Source of the DNA: Chloroflexota bacterium
Lineage (GTDB): Bacteria > Chloroflexota > Anaerolineae > J102
Reading direction: 5' to 3'
Length of the DNA: 15,397 bases
NCBI GenBank assembly: GCA_013152695.1
Contig: JAADFV010000115.1
Location: 1-15,397, forward strand
Shown in pieces: positions 8,101 through 13,671 of the stretch. Below the pieces are notes generated by a model, which had not been told where the DNA came from, searched no databases, and saw nothing but the letters and a program-made list of their open reading frames with translations. Made by a program: the position numbers and the translations under genes. Every line of letters begins with the position of its first letter. Position 1 is the first letter of the stretch.

Positions 8101-10482
8101 GACAACACACCCCTCAGCGTGTCTCCCGATCTCACCATCACCAAGAGTGATCTGGGTGTCACGGCGGTGGCAGGCGGAGTTGTCGTTTATACCTTGGTCT
8201 ACAACAATGTAGGGGGGCAGGCAGCCACCGGTGTCACCATCACCGACACCGTCCCTGCCGATACCGACTTCGTTCCCTCCAACAGCACGCCCGGCTGGTC
8301 GTGTTCACCTGATTATAATGCCGGCAGTCTCTGCACCCTGAGCATCGGCACGGTCGCTGCCGGATCCGGAAGCACTGTCGTCTTTGCCGTCGAGGTTGAT
8401 AGCCCTCTGCCCGTAGGGGTCGATCAGATCGAGAATACCGCCTTCATTCAGGATGATGGCAGCAATGGCCCCGATCCCACGCCAGAAAACAATCAGGATA
8501 GTGATTTCACCCCTGTCAGTGCTTCGCCCGATTTAACCATCAGTAAAGATGACGGCGGCATCACGGCTCAGCCGGGTGACACCGTGGTCTATACCCTCAA
8601 TTACCGCAACAAGGGCAATCAGGATGCCACCGGTGTGACAATTACCGACACTGTACCGGCAAACACAACTTTTAATGCTGGCTCTAGTACGGGTGGCTGG
8701 TCGTGTGCACCCAATAACAATGCTGGTAGTGTCTGTACCATCATTATTGGCAACCTTGCTGCCGGGGTGAGTGGCTCCGTAACTTTTGCTGTCACCATCG
8801 ATAGTCCTCTTTCCGGAGTCAGTGAGATAGTGAACACAGCCTGGGTTCAAGATGATGGCAGCAACGGAGACGATCCTACCCCGAACGACAACACCGACAC
8901 AGACAATACCCCCCTTAGTGTAGCCACTTCCACTCCTACTTCTACGCCGACATCTACCTCGACACCCACACCTACTCCAACCCCAACCTCGACTCCAACT
9001 CAAACTCCGACTCCCACGGCCACACCCACGGCGACTCCCTCGCTCTGTCAATCGATCGATCCCTTCGAACCAAACGATACCTCAGCCCAGGCTGTTGGCC
9101 TGATACCGGATGGGACGACGTACCATCTCGATTTCGGGCCAGCCAGCTACGACCAGGACTGGTTCTGGTTCATTGCCTCGGCCGGCACCACCTACACCAT
9201 GACTGCTTCCAACCTCGGTGCCGGCACTGATACGATCATGTTCCTCTTCCAGCCGCCTAACTTCAACGAGAGCAGCGCCATTGCTCTTAATGACGACTAC
9301 GGCGGTACCCTGGGTAGCCGGATCGTCTGGACAGCGCCTGCCGACGGGCCTTACTATTTCATGATCCGAGATTTCGCCAATGTAGGCGAATGTCATACCT
9401 ACGATCTCACCTTCGAGCGAGATTATCGGCAATACTGGCCGGTGATCATTCGCTATCCCCAGTTTACACCCACTCCCACCGCTACCCCCAGAAGTACTTT
9501 TACTCCCACACCGACACCCTCCTCCACACCCACACCGACGCCGGTTCCCATTACTACACCGACGATTCTGGAAATTCCCGATCTTTCCCATCCCAAGGGC
9601 GTAGCGGTCGACGAAGCACGCAACCTCATCTACGTTTCCAGTCGTGACAATGATGTCGTTTATGTCGTAGATGGCGTCGGCAGCTTCATGATCGCCGAGA
9701 TTCCCGTCTGCTCCGAGCCCTTCGGCCTCGAAGTCAACAGTGTCACCCGTAAGCTCTATGTCGCCTGCTTTGCCGACGGTGTGGTCGATGTTATTAACAC
9801 CAACACCAATTTGGTTATCAAGACCATTCCCGTGGGCCCCGAGCCGAGCTTTGTCGCCATCAACGAATTAACCAATCGCATCTATGTGACGACTCATGGT
9901 AACAATGGTGTGGTCGAGATTCGTGGTGGTGATGATACCCGCCAACGCATCGAGGGGGTTGGCGCCGGTGTCTTCAGCGTTGCTGTCAACGAGACGCTCA
10001 ACCGCATTTATGTCACCAGTCGTGATGAAGGCACCGTCAGCACCATTGATGGCGTTACCATGCACCGTATCGACTCACAACGGGTCTACCCGGGTGGTGA
10101 GCGTGACCATCCCTTCGCCCTGGGCTTCAATCCCGCCACCAGCCGCCTGTATGTCACTTACACCGACAACGGCTTCCTCACCAAAGTCGCGGCCTATCAG
10201 GCTACAGCCAGTGGTCTCATTCGCTTGAACACCATGACCGTACCCGATGGTGGCAAGGATGGTTCCGGTCGTTTGGGTGTGAATCCTACCAAGAACCACA
10301 TCTTTGTTCCCAACACAGCCTCCAACTCCCTCACCGTCATCAACGGCGCCACCAATCAAATCATCACGATCATCAATTTTGGCTCCGATCTCTTCGGCAT
10401 CGATGTCAATCCTGTCACCAATCGTGCCTACATTAGTGCTCGTGCCGTGAGTCAGCTCTGGGTGGTTCCCGACTTCTTCTAA
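2197..10482 (+). CDS. Giant secreted multidomain surface protein (SdrD-B and DUF11 repeats, PPC domain, beta-propeller), 2761 aa
   Basis: Residues 1-49 form a signal peptide: basic stretch KTRPVR, hydrophobic 24-43, likely cleavage after AVLA49. Residues 50-328 resemble DUF3344-type domains (AWVYYNGSDDD, VYEVDVTALV, GWELVVLYAD). Then come one DUF11-type domain (329-458), two related repeats ending N-E-A-E-x-x-V-N-G-I-P and DACP (461-749), eight SdrD-B/Cna-B-like repeats (753-1708), four DUF11 repeats of 134 residues (1709-2243), a Thr/Pro linker, a PPC domain (2284-2408), YWPVII (2413-2418), a second linker, and a seven-bladed propeller (2456-2761). Several SdrD-B repeats carry D-x-N-x-D-G loops that could bind calcium. 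Each of the four DUF11 repeats has a C-x9-C pair, suggesting disulfides outside the cell. The repeats probably form a long stalk displaying the propeller (inference). No C-terminal anchor is seen. Ligand is unknown; adhesion or envelope structure is the likeliest role. Confidence 0.93.
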   Translation: MNSTFQTSGIHSSFAMLKTRPVRLVAMMLISVLIALLALYAIISPAVLAGDADKPLEAVMYGSCQDTSGLGVLMAGTGLDGFGVMSGTVSIDVPGTVISAWVYYNGSDDDSEGADDSVIFNGTPLSGTLAGGAALWQLNQWSYVYEVDVTALVSSGPGTYTLDGVDVGVQSGFVTYANGWELVVLYADPTRQPYRVGIAQGLDLAAGHSGPASGPGINPVIFPFNPAAITRTAQLISSAGGVFPGQGTAIWYEIGYGTPPITTTDIYTGNLLADDPFQANDGNYWDTYTATIDIPPNATYVVVQTESKDDVTPANLEWVLQSIEFPDACPEIDVRKVLTQPQSGVAGAGDTVIFDIGVENIGNTELITVPLVDEFDPAFLTFDTSSPATPDSQASGVLTWTDISGVGSMLPNDIITYTLSFTATAPTAVPTTNTATAQGTDFNLEQTPPVSDTASVEIVADMLVRKEASAIADLGNDLYKVVYEIEVVNGSAIAQTYDLTDTFGFDTDFSIVTTPTVSTDAGVVPDPTFTGTAPNTHLATGVNIPVGTTHTWTITVLVDASNDPNPPTAIDACDPTSPTPETGLYNEAEMAVNGIPQTADACPSDGTTVVFEKSAGRIIQVDTNQYRVQYDIVVNNTGSASTTYNLTDTFMFDSDFSLVGQPDVSTDAGVTPNPAFTGSAPNEELASGVTILAGATHTWTISVVVDTTNDPPSVGACDPNNPTPNTGLYNEAELTVNGIPNTEDACPDTDTGALGDYLWYDANADGLQDVTEAGLGNVTLELWLDVDGNNALDPITDTLVASTTTDADGGYIFTDLAPADYLVDVTDTNGILTSYTLTSGPQSKAVPFAYSLAPDEIYRDADFGYVMVPTPGTAVVGDTVWYDPNQNGVRDAGETGIPGVTVELKNFGTDGIPQNGDDTVIASAITDLNGNYLIPNVLPGSYYVDAVAGIPGGVIPSSGAPDPTAPFSVAAGDQYLDADIGYVIDTPSEIAGTIWDDTPNGNGILDEAGAPGIPGVSVDLLDAVGHILATTTSDTNGDFSFPGLPSGTYQVQVSDTQHVLDDYTPTIIIGGTGDNTNKAQPYVIILPSNTINPTADFGYVFSGQDNYGGIIGNQVWYDVDGDGVFEPADGDVGVEGVTVELRDGQGQLLDVTTTGASGDYVFTSLPAGDYQVSVSDSEHILAGYIPTNYPANQTADNNNKYQPYSITLAPDEVNMTADFGYTRQAAIGDFVWYDSNSDGIQDVAEPGIANVTLDLYDVGPDGVIGGGDDALIASTVSDADGGYLFPGLPPGIYYVDVTDVNGQLSSYNQIVANQAQPDPTGPITLTTGEVFKDADFAYVQTPLTPGNAIVGDTVWFDANADGWQQPGEPGIPGVTVNLAEPGPDGIVGSGDDVVIATTTTDETGNYLFTDVAPGTYFVETVSGVPTGLTSSPAAPDPTQPFSVAAGDQFLDADIGYTDTPGNVLGEIGDLVFEDANHSADYDVGDDELAGVSVDLIRDSNGNGVWNSGEPIIATVTTDENGAYLFTGVPADDYLVHVSDTNAVLIDYYRGPLGTPGVDGDSQADPYSILGFPAGGSDLTADFGFIPANRDNVSVIGNQIWLEVDGDGVFNPINGDVGQAGVTVELLDVFGQVIATTTSGASGDYSFTGLPAGPYSVQVTDTFAILSAYTATTFPPDQVSDNTNKIQPFAISLPSSAAVLTADFGYLAGIDLQITKDDGGVNVSPAGIVTYTLVYTNVGTWTATGVFITDTVPANTTFNPAASTAGWSCSPDNSAGSVCGISIGTLPSGGTGSVDIAFTVDDPVPAGVTQIENTAFIQDDGAHGVDPTPTDNQDSDTTPISAGPDLAITKDDGGISAQPGDTVVYTLSYAHNGTQDATGVTITDTVPTYTTFNVGSSTSGWSCVPNSSAGSLCTFTLGAVASGASGSVNFAVTIDSSVPAGVTQIDNTAYIQDDGTNGPDLTPSDNQDSDNTPLSVSPDLTITKSDLGVTAVAGGVVVYTLVYNNVGGQAATGVTITDTVPADTDFVPSNSTPGWSCSPDYNAGSLCTLSIGTVAAGSGSTVVFAVEVDSPLPVGVDQIENTAFIQDDGSNGPDPTPENNQDSDFTPVSASPDLTISKDDGGITAQPGDTVVYTLNYRNKGNQDATGVTITDTVPANTTFNAGSSTGGWSCAPNNNAGSVCTIIIGNLAAGVSGSVTFAVTIDSPLSGVSEIVNTAWVQDDGSNGDDPTPNDNTDTDNTPLSVATSTPTSTPTSTSTPTPTPTPTSTPTQTPTPTATPTATPSLCQSIDPFEPNDTSAQAVGLIPDGTTYHLDFGPASYDQDWFWFIASAGTTYTMTASNLGAGTDTIMFLFQPPNFNESSAIALNDDYGGTLGSRIVWTAPADGPYYFMIRDFANVGECHTYDLTFERDYRQYWPVIIRYPQFTPTPTATPRSTFTPTPTPSSTPTPTPVPITTPTILEIPDLSHPKGVAVDEARNLIYVSSRDNDVVYVVDGVGSFMIAEIPVCSEPFGLEVNSVTRKLYVACFADGVVDVINTNTNLVIKTIPVGPEPSFVAINELTNRIYVTTHGNNGVVEIRGGDDTRQRIEGVGAGVFSVAVNETLNRIYVTSRDEGTVSTIDGVTMHRIDSQRVYPGGERDHPFALGFNPATSRLYVTYTDNGFLTKVAAYQATASGLIRLNTMTVPDGGKDGSGRLGVNPTKNHIFVPNTASNSLTVINGATNQIITIINFGSDLFGIDVNPVTNRAYISARAVSQLWVVPDFF
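3577..4443 (+). repeat. Tandem pair of about 143-residue extracellular repeats
   Basis: Two units (about 3577-4005 and 4012-4443) share DTF-x-FD-x-DFS, VSTDAG, PVG/LAGxTHTWTI, GLYNEAE and the ending VNGIP-x-T-x-DACP. Each unit contains the conserved Cys residues ACDP and DACP. This looks like an internal duplication of a domain I cannot name with confidence; it is distantly DUF11-like. Confidence 0.75.
4453..7320 (+). repeat. Array of eight SdrD-B-like repeats, arranged as two blocks of four
   Basis: Approximate unit starts are 4453, 4804, 5152, 5506, 5863, 6223, 6577 and 6955, each about 117-126 codons. Each unit has an opening [IV]G-x-x-[VI]W-x-D, a central GVTV-x-L, a G-x-Y-x-F-x-x-L/V-x-x-G-x-Y turn and a closing AD[FI]GY. 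Unit 1 pairs best with 5, 2 with 6 and 4 with 8, with 3 and 7 in the matching positions, so the array looks like one four-unit block (4453-5862) duplicated (5863-7320). Confidence 0.85.
7321..8925 (+). repeat. Four DUF11 repeats with an exact 402-base period
   Basis: Units begin at 7321, 7723, 8125 and 8527; the last is one codon shorter. Shared features are [IP]DL-x-I-[TS]K, TDTVP, GWSC, a second Cys ten residues after the first, D-Q-I/E-I-x-NTA and QDDG. Units 2 and 4 share AQPGDTVVYTL and QDATGVTITDTVP; units 1 and 3 share YTLVY, GWSCSPD and QIENTAFIQDDG, pointing to duplication of a two-unit block. Confidence 0.9.
8926..9042 (+). repeat. Thr/Pro (with Ser, Ala, Gln) linker of about 39 residues
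   Basis: In-frame array of ACN-CCN-type hexamers between the last DUF11 repeat and the PPC domain. It is simple-sequence DNA prone to length change. Confidence 0.85.
9466..9564 (+). repeat. Thr/Pro linker between PPC and propeller of the giant protein
   Basis: In-frame Thr/Pro/Ser codon array following the YWPVII motif, in the same place as the linker at 880-933 of the upstream gene. Confidence 0.85.
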
Positions 10483-10492
10483 ACCCAGACTG

Positions 10493-10525
10493 TGCCGAGC
10501 TCTGTCTTTACGACGGAGCTCGGCA
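10493..10525 (+). terminator. Hairpin terminator after the giant gene
   Basis: A 14-bp stem (10493-10506 with 10512-10525) and a five-base loop begin ten bases after the stop codon. The only non-Watson-Crick pair is a U-G wobble when read as + strand RNA (it would be A-C on the other strand), which supports + orientation. No T-run follows, so termination may not be of the classic intrinsic kind. Confidence 0.65.
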
Positions 10526-10593
10526 GGTTATGGTGTTCTTGTGTAACGTACGGCGCCATGGCCGCATCATAGTTAAAGTGGTTCGCTCTCTTC

Positions 10594-10627
10594 AATCCTG
10601 CGGGGCCTGTTGAGGTCTCGCAGGATT
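10594..10627 (+). terminator. Second hairpin, tandem terminator candidate
   Basis: A 15-bp stem (10594-10608 with 10613-10627) with loop GTTG. Its two G-U wobbles are again compatible with + strand RNA only. It is followed by a moderately pyrimidine-rich stretch (CTTATGCCTGCTTTCTCT). It could also protect the 3' end of the giant mRNA. Confidence 0.55.
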
Positions 10628-10749
10628 CTTATGCCTGCTTTCTCTAAGTCGACTGCTTGCGCTAAAATGCAATTCAAAGGCTTGTTTTCCACCTAATAAA
10701 ACCGGCACTAATGGTCGATATCGCCAGAAAAAAGTCCGAATCATCAGAA

Positions 10750-10755
10750 TATAAT
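10750..10755 (+). promoter_or_regulatory. -10 box of the nifX-like/MFS operon
   Basis: A perfect TATAAT lies 28 bases before the start codon. No good -35 is found at 16-18 bases upstream, where the sequence is A-rich, so the promoter may need an activator or a different sigma factor. Confidence 0.5.
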
Positions 10756-10783
10756 CGTAGAATGAACATGAAGGAGATACGTA

Positions 10784-11170
10784 ATGAAATTAGCCATTCC
10801 TACCGACGATGGTAAAAAGGTTTCTGCCCATTTCGGTGAGGCAAAATTCATGCTTGTGGTGAGTATCGCTGATGGAGAGATCCTTGAGCGCCAATTGAGA
10901 GAAGTTGGTGATGACGGTGTTCATGATCACGAACACAACCACCCCCACTCAGGCGATCAACTTCGTCGTCATCGTGCCAAATTCGATGTGATTGCAGACT
11001 GTGATATGTTGGTTGCTCGCGGTATGGGCCAGCCTGCTTATGAGCGTTTACAAGAAATGGGCCTTGAGGTGGTAGCTACAGATTTGAAAGAAGTGGAGGA
11101 AGTGTTGCAAGCAGCGTTAGAGGGGCACCTCGTTCACAATCCGCGTCGTATCCATAAGGCACATCACTAA
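10784..11170 (+). CDS. NifX/NafY-fold protein (dinitrogenase Fe-Mo cofactor biosynthesis family) with His-rich insert, 128 aa
   Basis: The N-terminus MKLAIPTDDGKKVSAHFGEA and the later segment DCDMLVARGMGQPAYERLQEMGLEVV match the small alpha/beta fold of the NifX/NafY/NifB-C family (PF02579). Known members bind or carry metal clusters; many stand-alone bacterial and archaeal copies have no established role. An insert at residues 43-59 has alternating histidines (H47, H49, H51, H53, H55), a probable metal-binding stretch (inference). The start is supported by AAGGAG (10771-10776) seven bases upstream. The stop TAA overlaps the ATG of the following MFS gene (TAATG), so the two are probably co-translated. 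No nif structural genes are in view, so a nitrogenase role is not implied. Confidence 0.85.
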   Translation: MKLAIPTDDGKKVSAHFGEAKFMLVVSIADGEILERQLREVGDDGVHDHEHNHPHSGDQLRRHRAKFDVIADCDMLVARGMGQPAYERLQEMGLEVVATDLKEVEEVLQAALEGHLVHNPRRIHKAHH

Positions 11171-12477
11171 TGGCCTCTGTCGTCGCAAAGCAGACCACAA
11201 GCGAAGCACAGGAGGTAATGCCGCCTTTTTATCGTCGGAACTTTGCCGCCGGCCTAGTTCATGGTGTGTTCTTTCAGGCTTCCGATGCCTTTGCCAGCAT
11301 TCATACGGTCTTGCCCAGCCTGGTGGCGGTACTTACGCCTTTTGCCGGCTTCGTCGGACTAATGGCCACGCTTCAGGGTTTTAGCCAGGTCATTCCCCAA
11401 TTTCATACGGCCTACCTCATCGATGGCAAATCCAAGCGAAAGCCCTGGCTTTTGGCCATCATCTCCATCCGCTTCGTTTCTTTGGGAATTTTGGCCTGGC
11501 TTATCTTTCAATATGGGGCCAGTCATCCCCAGTTGGTACTGGGAGCACTTATTGGTTTGTTTGGGCTTTTTTCCTTTATTGGCGGTATGGGTACGGTTGT
11601 TTATGCTGATATTTTTGCGCGGGCAATCCCCCCTCAGCGGCGGGGACGCTTTGCCGGTTCCAAGCAACTGCTGGGCTATGCCTTAGCGATACTTGCCGGC
11701 TATGTCGTGAAGTGGATTCTCGGACAGCCTGAGCGTTTTCCTTTTCCTCTGAACTACGCCATTATTATTGCCTTGAGTGCAATTACTCTGGCTATTGCTC
11801 TCATCGGCTTTGCCATGATTCGTGAGCCTGCTGTGCAAGAAAAGCACCTGCATACCAGCTTTACCCAGACCATGCGCGTGGCTCGCAGTTTATTACGAAA
11901 CAGCAGCAATTTACGCTTATTGCTTTACAATCGCGCCTTCCTCACTCTGGGTTTGACCCTGGCGCCCTTCTTTGTCGTTTATGCCCGAAAGTATCTAGCC
12001 GTACCGGCTGCTACGGTTGGTGTTTATTTATCATTGCAAATGGCGGGGGCAGCCGGATCGAACTTGCTGTGGGGTTGGCTATCCGATAGCAAGGGCAATC
12101 GTTCTGTGCTTATCGGCACGGCTCTCAGTGGCGCAGCAGCATCGTTGCTGGCTTTGCTTACGCCCACATCTTTACCCTGGCTGTTTGGGGGTGTATTTTT
12201 ACTATTGGGCATGACACTGAGCGGTATGCGGGTGGGCTATAGCAATTATCTTTGGGAAATGGCGGCCGAAGAAACTAGACCGGTATGTGTTGCCTTGCAG
12301 AATACCGTATTGGCTCCCTTGACATTGGCGCCGTTGGCCGTCGGACTCCTGACCAATTGGCTTTCCTATCCCCTTCTCTTTGCCAGCGCCGCCGTCGCCT
12401 GGGGGATAACACTGGTTTTGGCGTTTCGCCTGGGCGAGCCTCGTGAGGATGCCTCGGCACGGTGTTGCCTGGGATGA
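11170..12477 (+). CDS. Major facilitator superfamily (MFS) transporter, 435 aa
   Basis: The protein is strongly hydrophobic, with a pattern fitting 12 membrane helices split by a hydrophilic central loop near residues 217-245. Cytoplasmic loop motifs typical of MFS are visible: DGKSKRKPW after helix 2, IPPQRRGRFAG between helices 4 and 5, and WLSDSKGNRSVLIG between helices 8 and 9. It is an inner-membrane secondary transporter; the substrate cannot be read from the sequence. It is coupled to the His-rich NifX-like gene by a one-base stop/start overlap, which suggests a shared task such as metal or cofactor movement (inference). An alternative ATG at 11218 has AGGAGG only two bases before it, too close for good use, so the coupled start is preferred. 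The C-terminus is a short tail ending CCLG. Confidence 0.9.
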   Translation: MASVVAKQTTSEAQEVMPPFYRRNFAAGLVHGVFFQASDAFASIHTVLPSLVAVLTPFAGFVGLMATLQGFSQVIPQFHTAYLIDGKSKRKPWLLAIISIRFVSLGILAWLIFQYGASHPQLVLGALIGLFGLFSFIGGMGTVVYADIFARAIPPQRRGRFAGSKQLLGYALAILAGYVVKWILGQPERFPFPLNYAIIIALSAITLAIALIGFAMIREPAVQEKHLHTSFTQTMRVARSLLRNSSNLRLLLYNRAFLTLGLTLAPFFVVYARKYLAVPAATVGVYLSLQMAGAAGSNLLWGWLSDSKGNRSVLIGTALSGAAASLLALLTPTSLPWLFGGVFLLLGMTLSGMRVGYSNYLWEMAAEETRPVCVALQNTVLAPLTLAPLAVGLLTNWLSYPLLFASAAVAWGITLVLAFRLGEPREDASARCCLG

Positions 12478-12613
12478 CAAGGAGATGGGGAGACAGGGAG
12501 AGGGGGTGATGGTGGGGTGTGGTTGAGGCTATTGCAGCAAATGGCTGGTGGGGGCGCAACGGGCGGCGGCGGTGGATTCGATGAGTGCGAATATGGTCAT
12601 GGTGACGAGGAGC

Positions 12614-12711
12614 GGGTGAGCAACTTCGCCCGGAGTGCGTTTTTGTGCAGGGTGTTTCTTGCCAATGTACGTTTTGGCAAGACCACGGTCTCGCTGTGAA
12701 GTTCCTCACCC
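12614..12711. repeat. Inverted-repeat element of about 98 bp (MITE-like or structured RNA)
   Basis: The outer arms GGGTGAGCAACTTC (12614-12627) and GAAGTTCCTCACCC (12698-12711) pair at 13 of 14 positions. Inside sits a perfect 9-bp stem TCTTGCCAA/TTGGCAAGA (12657-12665, 12674-12682) with an eight-base loop. No target-site duplication is obvious. It may be a miniature transposable or REP-like element, or act as a bidirectional terminator between convergent genes. Confidence 0.6.
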
Positions 12712-12755
12712 CTGCGAGCGCTCATGATGAAAGACGCAGGGAACTCCTTCCCGAA

Positions 12756-12928
12756 CTATTTCCTGAGCGCAGCCGAAGGAGCGGTGTAGCGTACCTCCGC
12801 AGTCACCGCACTGCTGGCGTCGGTGGTCAGGCTGGTGGCGTTATGATGGTCGCTGAGCAGGTCGGTGAGACCTCATTGCTGTCACCAGCCTGCACCTGTA
12901 TGGCAACACGCTGGCCCCAGCCCATACC
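12756..12928 (-). pseudogene. Frameshifted RHS-core remnant
   Basis: On the minus strand, bases 12928-12866 read GMGWGQRVAIQVQAGDSNEV, matching the A-G-G-Q-R-V-A-x-R-V segment of RHS cores. After a frameshift near 12861-12865, bases 12860-12756 read LLSDHHNATSLTTDASS and then AVTAEVRYTAPSAALRK before a stop. The normal core has D-H-L-G-S-T-S-L-T-x-D and RYTPFG here; the remnant has DHHNATSL and RYTAPSA. Both flanks lack further RHS sequence. It lies on the same strand as the RHS tip at 14561-15316, so it may come from the same ancestral locus. Not functional. Confidence 0.75.
12761..12780. repeat. Short dispersed repeat, CCTGAGCGCAGCCGAAGG type
   Basis: The 20-base imperfect palindrome resembles a CCTGAGCGNAGNCGAAGG motif that I recall as scattered through intergenic DNA of several phyla. 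It lies exactly at the point where the RHS remnant loses similarity. Confidence 0.4.
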
Positions 12929-12978
12929 GGAGCCAATTCCTCACGTCTGGGGCGGGCGTAGATAGCCAGAATATCTAG

Positions 12979-12992
12979 GGGGCTCATGCCCC
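12979..12992 (-). terminator. Possible short terminator hairpin after vapC
   Basis: A GGGGC/GCCCC stem with a four-base loop lies 16 bases beyond the vapC stop; a second tiny stem CCGCG/CGCGG (12991-13002) overlaps it. Neither is followed by a T-run on the minus strand. Confidence 0.25.
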
Positions 12993-13007
12993 GCGAGCGC
13001 GGATATC

Positions 13008-13439
13008 TCAATTCAACACGAATGGACTGACAATTTGGAGCTCCCCCCCAATCACTTGGTTATGCTGCATGTCTTCCGTCAATAGATAATCCGCTCCCAC
13101 ATATAGGGCGCTGGCCACAATGAGACTGTCCCAGAAAGAAAGTTGGTATCGCGTCCGCAGCTCAGATGCTTCCAACAGGATGGATTCATCGAATGCGATG
13201 ATGGAATAGCGGGCGTAGAAAGAACGCACCAGCTTTTGAATCTCTGCTTCCCCCAAATAGGTCTTTTTGAGGAGATTTACTGTGAGCTCATTCAGTACCT
13301 GGGTGCTTATGATAACGTCTGACTGGGTTTCGATAAGGCGAGTGGCGACAGCATGCTTTTCTTTATCTTGCTGGAGAATAAAGGCATACAACCAGATATT
13401 TGTATCGATGAAACAGAGGCCGTCAAAGCGTGCGGTCAT
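13008..13439 (-). CDS. vapC: VapC-type PIN-domain ribonuclease toxin, 143 aa
   Basis: The PIN-domain signature is complete: FIDTN (D12), LNEL (E51), FWDSLIVASA (D104) and LLTEDMQ (D123), the acidic residues that hold Mg2+ or Mn2+ in the family. VapC toxins are site-specific RNases, commonly cutting tRNA or rRNA, held inactive by a cognate antitoxin. ATG 13439 is chosen over the in-frame GTG 13451 because an AAGAGA precedes the ATG and nothing precedes the GTG. The gene overlaps the antitoxin stop by 17 bases, so translation is probably coupled. Length is typical for VapC. The sequence shows no lesion, so the toxin is probably active. Confidence 0.88.
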   Translation of the reverse strand: MTARFDGLCFIDTNIWLYAFILQQDKEKHAVATRLIETQSDVIISTQVLNELTVNLLKKTYLGEAEIQKLVRSFYARYSIIAFDESILLEASELRTRYQLSFWDSLIVASALYVGADYLLTEDMQHNQVIGGELQIVSPFVLN

Positions 13440-13638
13440 ATATCTCTTCACGCCTGAGAGGTTGGAAATCAGGGATGTGCAAAGGGTGTTTCAGCAGTTG
13501 TGCAATGAAATCTTCCTTGTGCTTGCTTGCTTCGGGAAAAATGATGATTTGCACCCGATCGGGCAACTGCTTTTGAAATTGTTTGGGGACGCGTATTATC
13601 CCATTTTTGACAGATGCTTTGAATTTGAGAATTTGCAT
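13423..13638 (-). CDS. vapB: VapB-like antitoxin, 71 aa
   Basis: This small basic protein sits directly upstream of the PIN toxin and overlaps it. The N-terminal MQILKFKASVKNGIIRVPKQ is a short beta-rich segment as in AbrB/MazE-like or DUF2281-like antitoxins. The C-terminal HPLHIPDFQPLRREEIYDR resembles toxin-binding tails that end F-x-P-L-x-R-E-E-I-Y-x-R. The start at 13638 is fixed by AGGAGG (13643-13648 on the complement), four bases from the ATG; an in-frame ATG at 13656 has no ribosome site. It presumably neutralises VapC and represses its own promoter, as known for the family. The exact antitoxin family is uncertain. Confidence 0.75.
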   Translation of the reverse strand: MQILKFKASVKNGIIRVPKQFQKQLPDRVQIIIFPEASKHKEDFIAQLLKHPLHIPDFQPLRREEIYDRTL

Positions 13639-13671
13639 GATGCCTCCTGTGGACAAATCTTTCTGACTATT

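Larger units (their letters stand above)
12478..13007. other. Intergenic region with an inverted-repeat element and RHS debris
   Basis: These 530 bases lie between convergent genes and hold no intact gene. Bases 12480-12512 are a purine-rich low-complexity tract. A compact inverted-repeat element (12614-12711) and an RHS-core remnant on the minus strand (12756-12928) are listed separately. The + strand ORFs here (12517-12699, 12645-12965) have no recognisable content. Confidence 0.7.

Noticed and set aside
8926..9042. CRISPR-like or tandem repeat array
   Set aside because: The short ACN-CCN units are in-frame Thr/Pro codons of a linker, without spacers.
10784..11170. Assignment as a nitrogenase cofactor gene (nifX) proper
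   Set aside because: The family fold fits, but there are no nif neighbours and the His insert is atypical, so no nif symbol is given.
12517..12965. Overlapping + strand ORFs between the MFS gene and vapC
   Set aside because: No recognisable product or ribosome site. The opposite strand carries readable RHS-remnant sequence over much of this stretch.
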